Assembly (NCBI GenBank): GCA_036250225.1
Contig: JAPZLL010000012.1
Span: 744,001 to 808,000, forward strand
DNA: 64,000 nt
Origin: Cercophora sp. LCS_1
Lineage: Eukaryota > Ascomycota > Sordariomycetes > Sordariales > Lasiosphaeriaceae
Reading direction: 5' to 3'
Shown one piece after another: positions 21,139 through 32,181 of the stretch. Within the stretch, counting starts at the first letter, position 1. Every line of letters starts with the position of its first letter. A model generated the notes under the pieces. The model saw nothing but the letters and a program-made list of their open reading frames with translations, ran no database searches and was not told the DNA's origin. A program made the position numbers and the translations under genes.

Positions 21139-21866
21139 TCTGAGCGATTGACGGCACACCAGAAATGAAAAAAAGTGCAAAAATCGGCAGGAGATCAAGC
21201 TGAGAAGATTGGGGGTCAAACGAGGTTATTATCTGTCGACCAGCGAAGATCAGGAGATCGGGTCATGATCCTCATTCTCCCAGGGGTTGCGCTTGCCTTG
21301 CTTCAACAGCCGCGCCCGCCGATTGCCCCATTGTTGAACCAAAGATGCTGAACGGTGATGCAAGTGTGATGATACGTCACGATACCGAGGAAGGTTGTAC
21401 AAGCTCGCGGTTGGTTGGCCTAGACACTGTCATATCGTTGGGCATGTGTCGTTATTTTGGAGAGTTTATATCCAATGAGAGCTCTTCGGGTTCGAGAGCT
21501 GAGATCAAAGCCGGCTGGAGCCTTCGGCTGAACTGCAAGTTCTTGGCAACACCGAAAGCTCCGCTGCCAGCCGCTCGACAACGTCACAGCACATAGCGCG
21601 CACGAGCGTTGCAGCGCTAAACTCCCAATGGATTAGCGTGGTCTTGTTCCTCCGTCAGTGGCCCCACTTGTCCGGCAAGAAGGAACCAAAAAAGAGAGCT
21701 CCACCGGTGGAGGGTCCATTCAAGCAGGCATTTTGTGTTTGCGGCATTTGGCTCTGCCCGTCTTTTTCGCCTCGCCAACCGCCAACTTTTCCTACGCCCT
21801 CACCTTCAAGACGCTCCGATACCCCCAATTCCCTCCTCCTAGGCTGCTGGCACGCAATTCAACACG
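21139..21866. other. Divergent promoter between the GH13 gene and IDH1
   Basis: About 730 bases between two start codons. No coding region is supported. The last 100 bases before the IDH1 ATG are pyrimidine-rich. Confidence 0.55.
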
Positions 21867-23197
21867 ATGTTGTCCCGAAGCTCCTCCAGGACGGCCCAGG
21901 TGAGTCCAATGCGCCCCAGGTTCCCCGCCACTCCGCCATCACGCCGCCCAAAATCGCTCAGGGCGCAGGTTGCTGATAAGCATTGTGTAGAGCCTCCTCC
22001 GCGCTGCCGCCCAGCCATCCCAACGCCTGAACATTGCGCGCGGCTTTGCCAGCGTCCAGGATCAGGGAACCCAGACGACCGTCCAGTCCGATATCTTCAA
22101 GCCGACCAAGTACGGCGGCAAGTACACCGTCACCCTCATCCCCGGTGATGGTATTGGTGCCGAAGTTGCCGAGAGCGTCAAGACCATCTTCAAGGCCGAC
22201 AATGTGCCCATCACCTGGGAGCAGGTCGAGGTGTCGGGTCTGGAGGAGGGCAAGCCCACCGGTCGCACAGAGGATGCTTTCAACGAGGCCGTTGCCTCGC
22301 TGCGACGCAACAAGCTCGGCCTCAAGGGCATCCTCCACACGCCCATTAGCCGGTCTGGCCACCAGAGCTTCAACGTTGCGATGCGCCAGGAGCTCGATAT
22401 CTACGCCTCGATCTCACTCGTCAAGAACATCCCCGGGCTGAAGACGCGCCACGAAGGCGTTGACCTGTGCATCATCCGTGAGAACACCGAGGGCGAGTAC
22501 AGCGGCCTCGAGCACCAGAGCGTGCCGGGCGTCGTCGAGTCCCTCAAGATCATTACCCGCGCCAAGTCTGAGCGCATCACCAAGTTTGCCTTTAGCTTTG
22601 CGCTGGCCAACCACCGCAAGAAAGTTACCTGCATTCACAAGGCCAACATCATGAAGCTGGCCGATGGTCTCTTCCGCGGTACCTTCAACCGACTCGCCGC
22701 CGAGTACCCCCAGCTTGAGTGCAACGACATGATTGTCGACAACGCCTCGATGCAGTGCGTGAGCAAGCCTCAGCAGTTTGACGTCATGGTCATGCCCAAC
22801 CTGTACGGTGGTATCCTCTCCAACATTGCCGCTGCTCTTGTTGGTGGCCCCGGTGTCGTCCCTGGCTGCAACATGGGCCGTGACGTTGCCGTTTTCGAGC
22901 CTGGCTGCCGTCACGTCGGTCTCGATATCCAGGGCAAGGACCAGGCCAACCCCACGGCTCTCCTTCTCAGCGGCGCCATGCTGCTCCGCCACCTTGGCCT
23001 TGATGACCACGCCAACCGCATCTCCAACGCCATCTATGACGTGATTGCCCAAGGGTAAGTGCTGCTCTGATCCTGTCAGGTTGTGCGAGCAAGTCTAACC
23101 AACCCACAGCAAGGTCCGCACCCGCGACATGGGCGGCGACGCCACCAACCACCAGTTCACCCGGGCGATCCTCGATTCGATGGAGAAGGCGTTGTAA
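21867..23197 (+). CDS. IDH1: NAD-dependent isocitrate dehydrogenase, regulatory-type subunit 1
   Basis: Exons are 21867-21899, 21991-23054 and 23110-23197, encoding 394 residues. The start MLSRSSSRTAQ followed by SLLRAAAQPSQR is an Arg/Ser/Ala-rich mitochondrial presequence. The mature part begins near YGGKYTVTLIPGDGIGAEV, the nucleotide-binding start of the isocitrate/isopropylmalate dehydrogenase family. ENTEGEYSGLEH, the IVDNASMQ block and the NLYGGILSNIAAALVGG block are typical of Idh1. The protein works as a heteromer with Idh2 in the mitochondrial matrix, turning isocitrate to 2-oxoglutarate with NAD+. VDNASMQ in place of the catalytic subunit's VDxxxxQL pattern fits subunit 1 (family knowledge). 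Splice sites all keep frame. Confidence 0.93.
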
Positions 23198-24909
23198 ATG
23201 AGATACCCACGTAATCAGAGAGACCCAGGCTCGCACGACGTGTATGTATGATGCAGCGGCATCGCTCGACGCCCACGGCTACGACCATGAGTTCCTTATT
23301 CCACGCGACTAGACGGCCTAGTGACTTGGGGGTGCAACGATATCCGCAAGATGGGGGAAACGGCGTCGACGGAAGGACGATTAGATTGGAGATTCTAACA
23401 ATCATGGCGAGGCGCATCTGTAGTAGTAAGCCGGTTTATCGTGACAATGCATTTTCTTGATGTCGAGGTTGTGCAGAATGTATATGTGCATCAGTCGGGC
23501 GAATTCGGGCCGAGGTATTTGTCATGGAAATTGGACGACGATGTCGGGGACTAGGCTGGGCGGTGGAGTTGACGAAACTCGATTCCACAGTTGACGGCTG
23601 TAGCTGGATGTGCTGCCTTTGCAGCTGATCAACTTGGTTAGCAGCAGTTCCATCAAAGCATATCAAACCTCAACCTATATTTCACCTTTTATCTTATTGT
23701 GGTTCTTAACTGTCGCGTTGAAGATGTGGACCGAAGAGATCGGACGGAGCGGAGCGGAGTGGGGCGAACCTATTGTCCAGAAACCAGGTAAAAGTGGAAC
23801 ATCGGACCCGGACCTGGAGCCCGGGTCCACCACGTGGTACGAAATGACGCCAGGTCAGCGTGGAAGAAGCAATCTATGGTTGGATAACGTGAATTCTGGG
23901 GTCTAGTGGCTGACAACAGGGGTGCTGGGACAGCAAGTGGGAGACAACACGAAGAAAACTGTGACAATGTGGGATGGGTGAAAACATGTGCAATGAGGTT
24001 GAAGGAACTGATTCGACTGGAAACAAAAAGAGGCTCCAAGTTGATGGAACTTTTAACGGGCCGGTGAACGTGTGCGGCGTTGGAGCTATGGTTCTGGTAA
24101 CGGCAACGGCGAGGCTGACGACAACGGTGGCGCGCCTTGATTATGTGTCAGATGCTACAGCACACGTAACAGAGAAACAAAAGTGAGTTGAGACTGGTTT
24201 TTCCTAGAATGTGTACGGTTATTGTGGGTGCCTTTTCGCGAAATACTGATGTCTGTCTTGGATAATACCACAAGGCCAACAGCCACAGCTCAAGTCTGTT
24301 TCTCCTAGTCGACACTTGAATGTCTCACCCGCCTCAAGCTGTGACTGCAAACAATCAGGTGGTTACCTACCTATCGCTGCGTGGTTTGGCACCTTTCACT
24401 CTTAGTGACGCCTAGCGCCAGACAAGGCTAAAGACAGCCTTCCAGCAGCGCGGTTGGCGCACACCCATCACCTGCGTCCATCCAGCCACCCAAAACCAGC
24501 CATTGACACCACCTAGGTCCTAACTCGGTCTAAAAGTCCAACTAATAGGGCAGGGAAACGGATGATCTAGGCGAGATGACGGTGTGGCTTCCTGCTGAGT
24601 CTCTTCTATGTCGACGGCACCGCGTGGTGCTCAGGGGCTGGCGATGGATTGTCTGAATGGATGGCCAGCGCGCGGGACTCTGGTAGCGAACCTAGTCGTC
24701 GAATAATGATCACGAGGGGGCTGACATAATGAAGTGCGGAGATAGAGTAGATTGGAAGTTGGATATGTATAAGAGGTGGATGTTGCATGCCAAGTCGGTG
24801 ATACTCTCTTAGTATTCACAGTTGATATACATCCGGACAGCAAGAATCTATCTCAATCACACAATAAACCCACCATTATACTATACCGAACGATCTTACC
24901 TTGGCAGTC
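23198..24909. other. Intergenic region upstream of tyrosinase
   Basis: About 1.7 kb with no supportable gene; composition is less GC-rich than the flanking exons. It includes the presumed tyrosinase promoter with TATAAG at 24768-24773 and an A/C-rich leader just before the ATG. Confidence 0.55.
24768..24773 (+). promoter_or_regulatory. TATA-like element upstream of tyrosinase
   Basis: TATAAG 137 bases before the ATG at 24910. Position fits a fungal core promoter. Function is inferred. Confidence 0.4.
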
Positions 24910-26985
24910 ATGAGCGGAAACATTGCAATTACAGGACCTCCTACTGCCCCTGGACCGAATGGCGAGTTTGACAACACCCCCTTCAACGCAGACCAACTGA
25001 CACAAGTGTTAGGAGAAGTTCCCCTCCGTCGAGAGATCCGGGATCTCCAAACCAACTTTCCCGATCAGTTCAACCTGTACATCCTGGGCTTGCAACACCT
25101 CCAAAGCCTCGACGAGAGCCAGTTGACCTCGTACTACCAGATCGCCGGTATCCACGGCCTGCCCTACAAGCCCTGGAACGGCGTGGGCAGCACCTCAGAC
25201 TGGAGGTCCTCAAGCGGATTCGGTGGTTACTGCACCCACTCATCCATCCTCTTTGTCCCGTGGCATCGTCCGTACCTCGCCCTCTACGAGGTATGCCAGA
25301 CACTCCCGCCTACCATTACGGAAAGCTGATGGCGTTCAGCAAGCCCTCTGCTCCTCCGTCCAAACCGTAGCCCAACAATTCCCTCCCGGCCCCCTCCTCG
25401 ACCGTTATGTCACCGCAGCACGCGACTTCCGGGCCCCCTACTTCGACTGGGCCTCGCTCCCACCCGCCGGACAACCTGCCTTTCCCACCGCCATCTCCTC
25501 CCCCACCGTTTCTGTCATTTCCACCTCGGGTCTCCCCTCCACAATCCCTAACCCCCTGAACCGCTTCACCTTCCACCCACTCAACCCCTCCCCAGGCGAC
25601 TTCACCTCCCAATGGACCCGCTACCCGACAACAGTCCGCTATCCCTCCCGCACGACCAACCAGTCCCAGGACGCTCTCATATCCCCCATTTTGTCGAATG
25701 AACTGTCCTCCCTCAGGAGTAACGTCGTCCTCCTCCTTTTGTCATACACCGCCTTCGACGCATTCTCCTTCAACCGCTGGGATCCCTCCACAAACCCAGG
25801 CGCCTTTGGCAGCCTAGAAGACATCCACAACGAGATCCACGACCGTCTGGGTGGTGGCGGACACATGTCTTCCCTTGAAGTATCGGCGTTTGATCCGGTT
25901 TTCTGGCTGCATCATGCCAACGTGGATAGGCTGTGGGCTATTTGGCAAGATTTGAATCCACAAAGTTTTGTGGAGCCGAAAGAGGCACCTTATTCGACGT
26001 TTTGGACGAGAGGGGGAGAGATTGAAGATGAAAATACGGCGCTGAAGCCGTTTTGGGATGGGACGGGACGGGAGTTTTGGACATCTGACAAGGTTAGGAG
26101 TGAGAAGATTTTTGGGTATGCGTATCCTGAGATGCAGCGGTGGAGGTTTAAGACAGATGGGGAGTATAGGGATAGTTTGAGGAGGGTTGCGGGGGGGTTG
26201 TATGGGGATTTGTTGGGTGGTGTGAAGAGGGAGGAGGAGACGGTTTCCGGGGCGGTGGATTCGTTGGCTAAATTGTCGTTGGGTGTGGCGACCGCAACGA
26301 GGATTCCGGGTGTGTCTGCGGTTGAGGAGAAGAGGGTTGCTGTTGTTGGGGATGACAAGGGCGTGGTGGCGGATGGGGAGTTGACTGAGAGTATGTAACC
26401 CCTTTTTGACGCGAACCTTGGCTGACATATCCAGGTCCGGTCCCCGACTCGATGAAGCACCTTGCCCCGGACAACACGTACACGGAGTGGGTGGTCAACA
26501 TCCGCACGCAAAAGCATGGCCTCGGCGAGTCATTCCGCATCCAGGTCTTCCTTGGCGACATTGATGAAGATCACCCAGACGGCTGGGACAACGAGTGGAA
26601 CTGCGTCGGGCGCGTGTCGGTTCTCGGTCGCGCTCCGGAGACACAGTGCGCCAAGTGCCATGTTGACAGAGCTGAAGGGCTGATGGTGTCTGGTACTGTT
26701 CCTCTCACCTCGGCGCTGCTCCAGGATATCACCGGCGGCCAGGTTGCCAGCCTCGATCCCGCCCATGTAGTGCCGCATCTCCGGGCCTGCCTCAAGTGGA
26801 AGGTCAAGTTGTTTACCGGCGAGGAGCGTTTGGCCGAGGAGATTCCCGAGCTTCGGGTCAGTGTTGCGTCGACCAGGGTGACCATTGCCGACGACGGGCT
26901 TCCGATCTACTCGGGTCAGTATACGGTCCATCCCGAGGCTACCCACGGCAAGCCAGCGGGTCTGCGTGACGGGGATCATATCTAG
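24910..26985 (+). CDS. Tyrosinase (type-3 copper monophenol/o-diphenol oxidase)
   Basis: Exons are 24910-25290, 25340-26390 and 26435-26985, encoding 660 residues. Without splicing the second intron (A|GTATGT to ATCCAG|GT), the protein would stop at SM and lose the C-terminal domain. Copper site A: H82, H110 and H119, with the Cys-X-His pair C108/H110 that forms the thioether bridge in fungal tyrosinases. Copper site B: H290, H294 and the HH at 318-319 in FWLHHANVDRLW. The domain after about residue 495 matches the tyrosinase C-terminal region that shields the active site until cleavage (family knowledge). No signal peptide, as usual for cytosolic fungal tyrosinases. It oxidises L-tyrosine/L-DOPA in melanin formation. 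It lies 122 bases from the convergent BUD23 gene. Confidence 0.93.
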
Positions 26986-27107
26986 ACTGGAAACCACCAA
27001 ACATAGACAGACTAGAAACTTGGGTATCAAATTGCAATTCCCATAAACCACAAATGCCAACACCAAACTCCATCCATGCAAACCATCCCCCCTCAAAACA
27101 TGCCCAA

Positions 27108-28001
27108 CTAAAACTGAATCCTTCTTTTCCTCCCCGTATACTTACTCGTCGCCTTGACAACCTTACCCTTCCGTTCCATCTGCTCCTTCTTCCTAATAAT
27201 CCAGGCCTTGCTCCCCTTCTTAATTTCTCCTTTACCACTCCCACCCTTTCTCCTGTCATCAACAACATCGACCCCCTCCATCCCATCCACAACCCCTGTA
27301 ATATCTCCTCCCTTAACCGCACTCGTTCCCACCGTCAAGACCAAATACACCTTCACATTCTTCGTCTCCGGATCATCCTCCAACAAACCAGCCCCGAACC
27401 CAGCCTTGACCGCCGCAGCCGTAATCATCTGCTTCTGCACATCATTCTTGGGATAAAACTGGCACACCGCCCTTCCGCCCCTCTTCAGCGATGTATACAG
27501 CCCGTTAAAAAACCGCGCGAGCCGTCCGGCGGGTGACGTATCGCTGCTTTCCGCGTTGCAAAGCCATTGGATGGCTGAGATGCTAATGGCTGCATCAAAG
27601 GTACCCGCGCGAAAGGGCACGCCCTGCCCCATGTCGGCTAGGAACAAATCGCCTTCGACATCGCGTTGGAGGGCTACGTCTAGCATCGAGGGGGAGATGT
27701 CCATGCCGATCCAGGTGTGGGGACCGCCGTCTTCGGCGGTCTCTTGGGAGAGAATTTCACCCGAGAGACCGGAGCCGCACCCAATGTCGAGGATTAGGGA
27801 GGGAGATTGCAGGTCGAGGAGCTCGAGGGCGCGGCGCGTCATGGAGGCTTGGATGTTTTTGATGCGGGAGGATGTGGTGTATTTGCGGGCTTCGACGTCG
27901 TCATAGTGGACGTCGGCTGCGCTGTTGTGGGGGGGTGGTTAGGGATGGTTTGGGAAGGGGAATGGGGGAGGGGCGTACAGGGTGTCCTCGGGGCGAGACA
28001 T
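27108..28001 (-). CDS. BUD23: 18S rRNA (guanine-N7) methyltransferase Bud23
   Basis: Exons on the minus strand are 28001-27979 and 27921-27108, encoding 278 residues. The spliced N-terminus MSRPEDTLAADVHYDDVEARKY matches the Bud23/WBSCR22 start in pattern. SAM-binding motif I is LDIGCGSGLSGE, followed by GMDISPSMLDVAL and a QWLCNAES region. The C-terminal tail is Lys/Arg-rich (GSKAWIIRKKEQMERKGK, then KYTGRKRR), as in the family, and probably aids nuclear targeting. Bud23 with Trm112 methylates G1575 of 18S rRNA during 40S maturation (yeast knowledge). It shares a 537-base divergent promoter with SVP26. Confidence 0.93.
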
Positions 28002-28538
28002 CTTGGGCTATTGGTGAGGTGTGCCGCTTTGTGGTGGTTTGGTGGTTCACTGGATCCTTGCGCGATGCCGCAATTTTGGGTTTGGCGGGGTAAAAGTTGC
28101 GGTTTTCGAAGGTTGGGGAGGCGGACAAAGTCAAACCCACAGCAATTGGGTTATGGATTTCGAATATGTATTTTCCGGCGACCTGTGCAAGACGATCCTC
28201 CTTTTCGTCTGGTCGTTGTCCTCGCTACCACAGCGCCTGGAAATTTTGCCCATCCATCCCAAGCATCGCAAGAATTGTGGGCGGTGTGAACCGATAAGGG
28301 GACATTTTTCTTATCGCTTATCTTATCGAAGCAGCTTCAATTGCTTGGCTGCCGCTGCACTGACGTCGACTGGACACGTTCCATGCGGATTCTATCAATG
28401 AGCGCGCCCCACTTGAACGCGTTCCCCTGAAAGACAGACAGACGGCCGATGGTGGTCCCCCCTTTTTCGATCACCAAACTTGATATGAACACCGATATCT
28501 CGGCATAATTCCAGGCGAACACAATAGCTTTCTTCAAG
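28002..28538. promoter_or_regulatory. Shared divergent promoter of BUD23 and SVP26
   Basis: 537 bases between two start codons. It contains an ATAAGCGATAA/TTATCGCTTATCTTATCG cluster near 28294-28328 with GATA-type (TTATCG/CTTATC) motifs. That it drives both genes is inferred from spacing. Confidence 0.45.
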
Positions 28539-29327
28539 ATGTGGATCCTACCGCTTGTGGGCTACCTAGGCACCATCGTGGGCTTTTGCTTCCTGACGCT
28601 GGCCATCGGTTAGTTTGACCTACTGCCGCAGACAAAGACCACCGCAAGTTCGCCCGCTAATAGCTTTTGCATTCTAGCGTCGGGTCTCTACTACCTATCC
28701 GAGCTCGTCGAAGAGCACACTGTGATTGCGAAGCGCTTCCTGACCAAGCTCATCTACTCGATCATGGTGCTACAACTCATCCTCTGCATCGTCGACCGTT
28801 TCCCCTTCCTCCCGACCGTCATGGGTATCTTCTCCCACTTTGTCTATTTGGGCAATATGCGCCGGTTTCCCTTTGTCAAGTTGACAGACCCTCTGTTTCT
28901 GGCATCGTGCGGTATGTCTGCCCTGGGCAACAGCATCTAGGGTGTTGGACTGACAAATGTAGCCCTCGTCCTCCTCAACCACTACATCTGGTTCAAGCAC
29001 TTTTCGCACAACCAAGAGCGCGCATACCAAAACATGACGTCGTACTACGACACTCCCAGCGATATTCCTACCTTTACCGAGATTGCGTCCTATTTCGGGC
29101 TCTGCGTCTGGTTGGTGCCGTTTGCGCTGTTTGTTAGTCTCTCGGCGAGCGATAATGTCCTGCCGACTATTGGGGGCGAGGCGACGGGTTCTGTCGGAGG
29201 AGGAGGGGACAGTAGCAAAGCGAGAAAGGGACAAGGTATGATCAAGGTTGTGGTGGACAATGTTTTGTCTGGGATAGGACAGGTGAGCTCCACGTTTGGG
29301 TGGAAAAGGCCGGATGATCGGTTATAA
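28539..29327 (+). CDS. SVP26: Svp26/TEX261-family ER-Golgi cargo adaptor
   Basis: Exons are 28539-28608, 28678-28911 and 28963-29327, encoding 222 residues. Four hydrophobic segments are visible: the N-terminal LPLVGYLGTIVGFCFLTLAI, a second around IYSIMVLQLILCIV, a third around FLASCALVLLNHYIWF, and a fourth around SYFGLCVWLVPFALFVSL. Length and layout fit Svp26 (228 residues in yeast), which sorts type II membrane glycosyltransferases into COPII vesicles (family knowledge). YYLSELVEEHT and NMTSYYDTPSDIPTF are recognisable family blocks. The C-terminal 60 residues are Gly/Ser/Lys-rich and cytosolic-looking. All three exon joins keep frame. Confidence 0.9.
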
Positions 29328-29678
29328 GGCACGCGTATTCTGCCTGGAATATCATTATATGGGGAATGTGTACAATGTATGATGAGGGGAAAAGGCCTGG
29401 AGTTTGGCGCATGGTTGGGCATAGGACAGCGGGTGGATGTAGTAAGTTGATTCGAATTTATGAGTTTTTCCACTCTGAGACTTTTCTCTTGACTAAGACA
29501 CCCCTTGACTCACGCGTGTTTCCATCCTTCACTATTTTTGGCAGTCTTCAACTTCGTCCATGCCTCTTCCATCCTCCTATGCATGCAAACACAACAAACA
29601 ACGCTAACCTCCCAGATCCAGTCCTCGAACGATCCTCGGTGCCAGAACCCGCCAGCACCATACCATCATCACCACCAT
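29328..29678. other. Short convergent gap after SVP26
   Basis: About 350 bases between the ends of SVP26 (+) and the hypothetical gene (-). No gene or clear element is seen. Confidence 0.5.
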
Positions 29679-30359
29679 TTATCGAACACACCCCCTCCAC
29701 CGCTCAACATACATCTCCTCCCTCTGCCGTTCCAACAAGCCCTCAATCATCCGTTCCGTGTCCACCAACCCAATCTCACCGCCCACCAACGGATGTTCCC
29801 TCATCTCAGCAATCACAGCCTCGGTCTCGGTGCGCGGCACGTAGTCGAGCTCGTTGTCGTGCGACTCGACGAAATGGTACTCGTCCGCCCAACCCGAACC
29901 CGCACTGAGCTCGTAGATATCCGCCGAGGAACCGCCGCCGTCGTTTGATGCGACAAAAGTAGCTGCTGTAGGGGGGTTCCACAGTGTTAGGACCAACGCT
30001 TCCTCGCCAGGGACCGTCACCGGACCTGACATGATGGACATGGACATGCTTGGGTTGCCTTGTACGGCGTGGGTCGACGCGTTGTCAACATCCTTGAAGG
30101 GCCATTTGGCGGTTTCGGCGCGTGTCCAGTCGGCGAGTGTGAGGGGTTGGCTGCTGGTTCTTTGCGAAGGGGTTGGTGAGGCGTGCGGTGGTGCGTTTGG
30201 ACGGGTCTCAGGCTGGTGGCTGGGGCTGTAATCGTGGCTGTCGGGTGTTGTGGGTGTGGTGGTGCCTTGGGCGGTTCCCTGGGCGGCAAGGACGAAGCCG
30301 TTGATGATGGGGCATTCGGGGAGGGCGGGTTCGTCCTCGGTTGGGGTGTCGGGCGTCAT
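29679..30359 (-). CDS. Hypothetical protein, disordered N-terminus
   Basis: Single-exon frame of 226 residues from an ATG at 30359. I do not recognise it. The first 75 residues are rich in Pro/Thr/Ser and look disordered. After that comes a more ordered acidic part (PLTLADWTRAETAKWPF onward) with the blocks EEALVLTLWNPPTAATFVAS, DEYHFVESHDNELDYVPR and a helical end (DTERMIEGLLERQREEM). There is no signal peptide or membrane segment. A real gene is supported by length, coherent acidic/helical composition and G/C preference at third positions. An additional exon cannot be excluded. Confidence 0.55.
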   Translation of the reverse strand: MTPDTPTEDEPALPECPIINGFVLAAQGTAQGTTTPTTPDSHDYSPSHQPETRPNAPPHASPTPSQRTSSQPLTLADWTRAETAKWPFKDVDNASTHAVQGNPSMSMSIMSGPVTVPGEEALVLTLWNPPTAATFVASNDGGGSSADIYELSAGSGWADEYHFVESHDNELDYVPRTETEAVIAEMREHPLVGGEIGLVDTERMIEGLLERQREEMYVERWRGCVR

Positions 30360-32072
30360 TGTGACGGTATTGTCAAGGTATGGCTTGTTTGTTCACAGGG
30401 CAAGTGCTTGTGAGACCTTGCGTCTCCCACACGCTTGCGTTTTCTTCTCCCTTGCGTGAAATGTAAACCCTGTTGATGGAGGAAAGCTACATATATACTT
30501 TCCCCGCCCGTCCATGCCGAGTCATGCGCTTCCATTGCGTTACATGTACTCTTCCACGCTTCCATATGGACCACTGCTTTTTAAGGACGGACTAGACGAC
30601 CCCCGCGTCCGTTTCCGGCACCCCTTCCCCTCCTTTTTTGGCTGCTGGCTACATTACGCGAAAGCAGAAAGCACCCCGTATTGGGAGAGATTTGATCTGG
30701 TTCTGTTTGCTTTCATCATAACGAGATGGGGTGAGGCGCTGACATTGTCATTGCTTTCCTGGAGACGTTGTACAGCCTGGCGGCGGCCTTTTTGCACCAA
30801 GGGACGCCGCATATGCGAGGTTGCCATGTCTGCTATCAAGGTGCCGTTCCGTCATGACGTGTTCATCTCTCCGACTCTCTATTGCAGCTAACAACTTGCA
30901 CCATTATTCCCAACGGCATGACCTGGAAATCTAAGACCCATCATCATGTGAAGGTAAACTAATGACCCAGATCGAGATCTATCCCTGCTTGAAAGGAGGA
31001 AAGCTCGTAAGTGTTGCCAGCAATGGAGAGAGCGGGAATGCTATGTGATCACAAGGGACACATGGGGACAAGCCTGCATTTGTCATTTGTGACCACCTTT
31101 TTACCCCCCATTGTTGGCTTCCCTCAGTTTTTGTGCACCTACCATGTCTATTGCACTGCAGGTTTTTGATCCTTCCCGTTTTGTTTGGTGACGTGACGGT
31201 GGTTGGAAAATATTGACTGAGCTGAAGCCTGATCGCTCACAAGGCTTTCCGCAGTCGGTCGTGATGTGAGTGAGCAAAGCCTGGTTCTCGGGCCAGCCAG
31301 ATCAATTAAGTTACTGGTTAGTTGCTTGCGTGGCACAGTAAATTTATGGAAATCTGAATGAGGCTCTAAAGATGCGTCTCAGCGGCTGCCTAGCTGACGT
31401 CTGATGGTTGAGTGAGGACGAGGTTCGAGACCATGCATCGCTATACTTCCAAAGCACCAGATCCGTACCCTCAAGATGGCAGTAGTTCCCTTTGGTGGAT
31501 TAATCTTCGTCTGTGCCCTGGCGATATGGCAATATGGCATGGCCACCAGAACGGTATCGTAAATGCCCGACAAGGCTGGTGTATCCCCTCCAGGCTCACT
31601 ACCAACCGGCCCCTCGAAGACAAAGACACACATGAACTTGAAACTCATGCTCAGACTCAAATAACATCCATTCAAGAACTAATTTACTCAGCATTGCCCA
31701 TGGCTCCAAGTCGACAGCCCAACGTACCCACCCACCCGATCGTCAACCAGGAACCCCAGCCACTTGGAGACACCACACGCGGGACTTTCAGCAGCCATCC
31801 GACGCATCTGTCCTGACACACAAGCATTCACAGGATGGCCCGTGATTCCAACCTCCAGCCCCAAAATATGCCTCGGTTGTCTCCCGCTCGTGCCCCGTAG
31901 CATCCTCCTCCCCAGTGTGTGACATGCCCAGCGCCGACAGCCAAACAAGTGGTAGTAGGCAAGCCCGTGACTCCCGGCGCCCTTTCTAACCGGGAAAATA
32001 ATCTCTCCGACGAGGAGAAAACCGGCCCAAGCTCTCGAAAAACACATGCTCGCTGAGTCCCGAAATAGTTTG

Positions 32073-32104
<32 letters not shown>

Positions 32105-32181
32105 ACCTGAAACAAAAAGGGGGTCACGAAAACGTGAGCCATCTACACTGGCCAGAATCGGCACTCGTCAAGGCACATACC
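30360..32181. other. Intergenic region before the ADP-ribosylation gene cluster
   Basis: About 1.8 kb without a supportable gene. Frames of 100-135 residues exist but lack conserved-looking features or good starts. It ends with the perfect T15A15 palindrome at 32073-32102. Confidence 0.5.
32073..32102. repeat. Perfect T15A15 palindrome
   Basis: Fifteen T followed directly by fifteen A, within 80 bases of the stop codon of the PARG-like gene on the minus strand. It would form a perfect A/T hairpin, and could act in 3'-end formation or be a slippage product. Confidence 0.85.

Noticed and set aside
21139..21219. 27-residue N-terminal extension of the GH13 protein
   Set aside because: It begins at a TTG, not ATG, and ATG 21138 is the first proper start.
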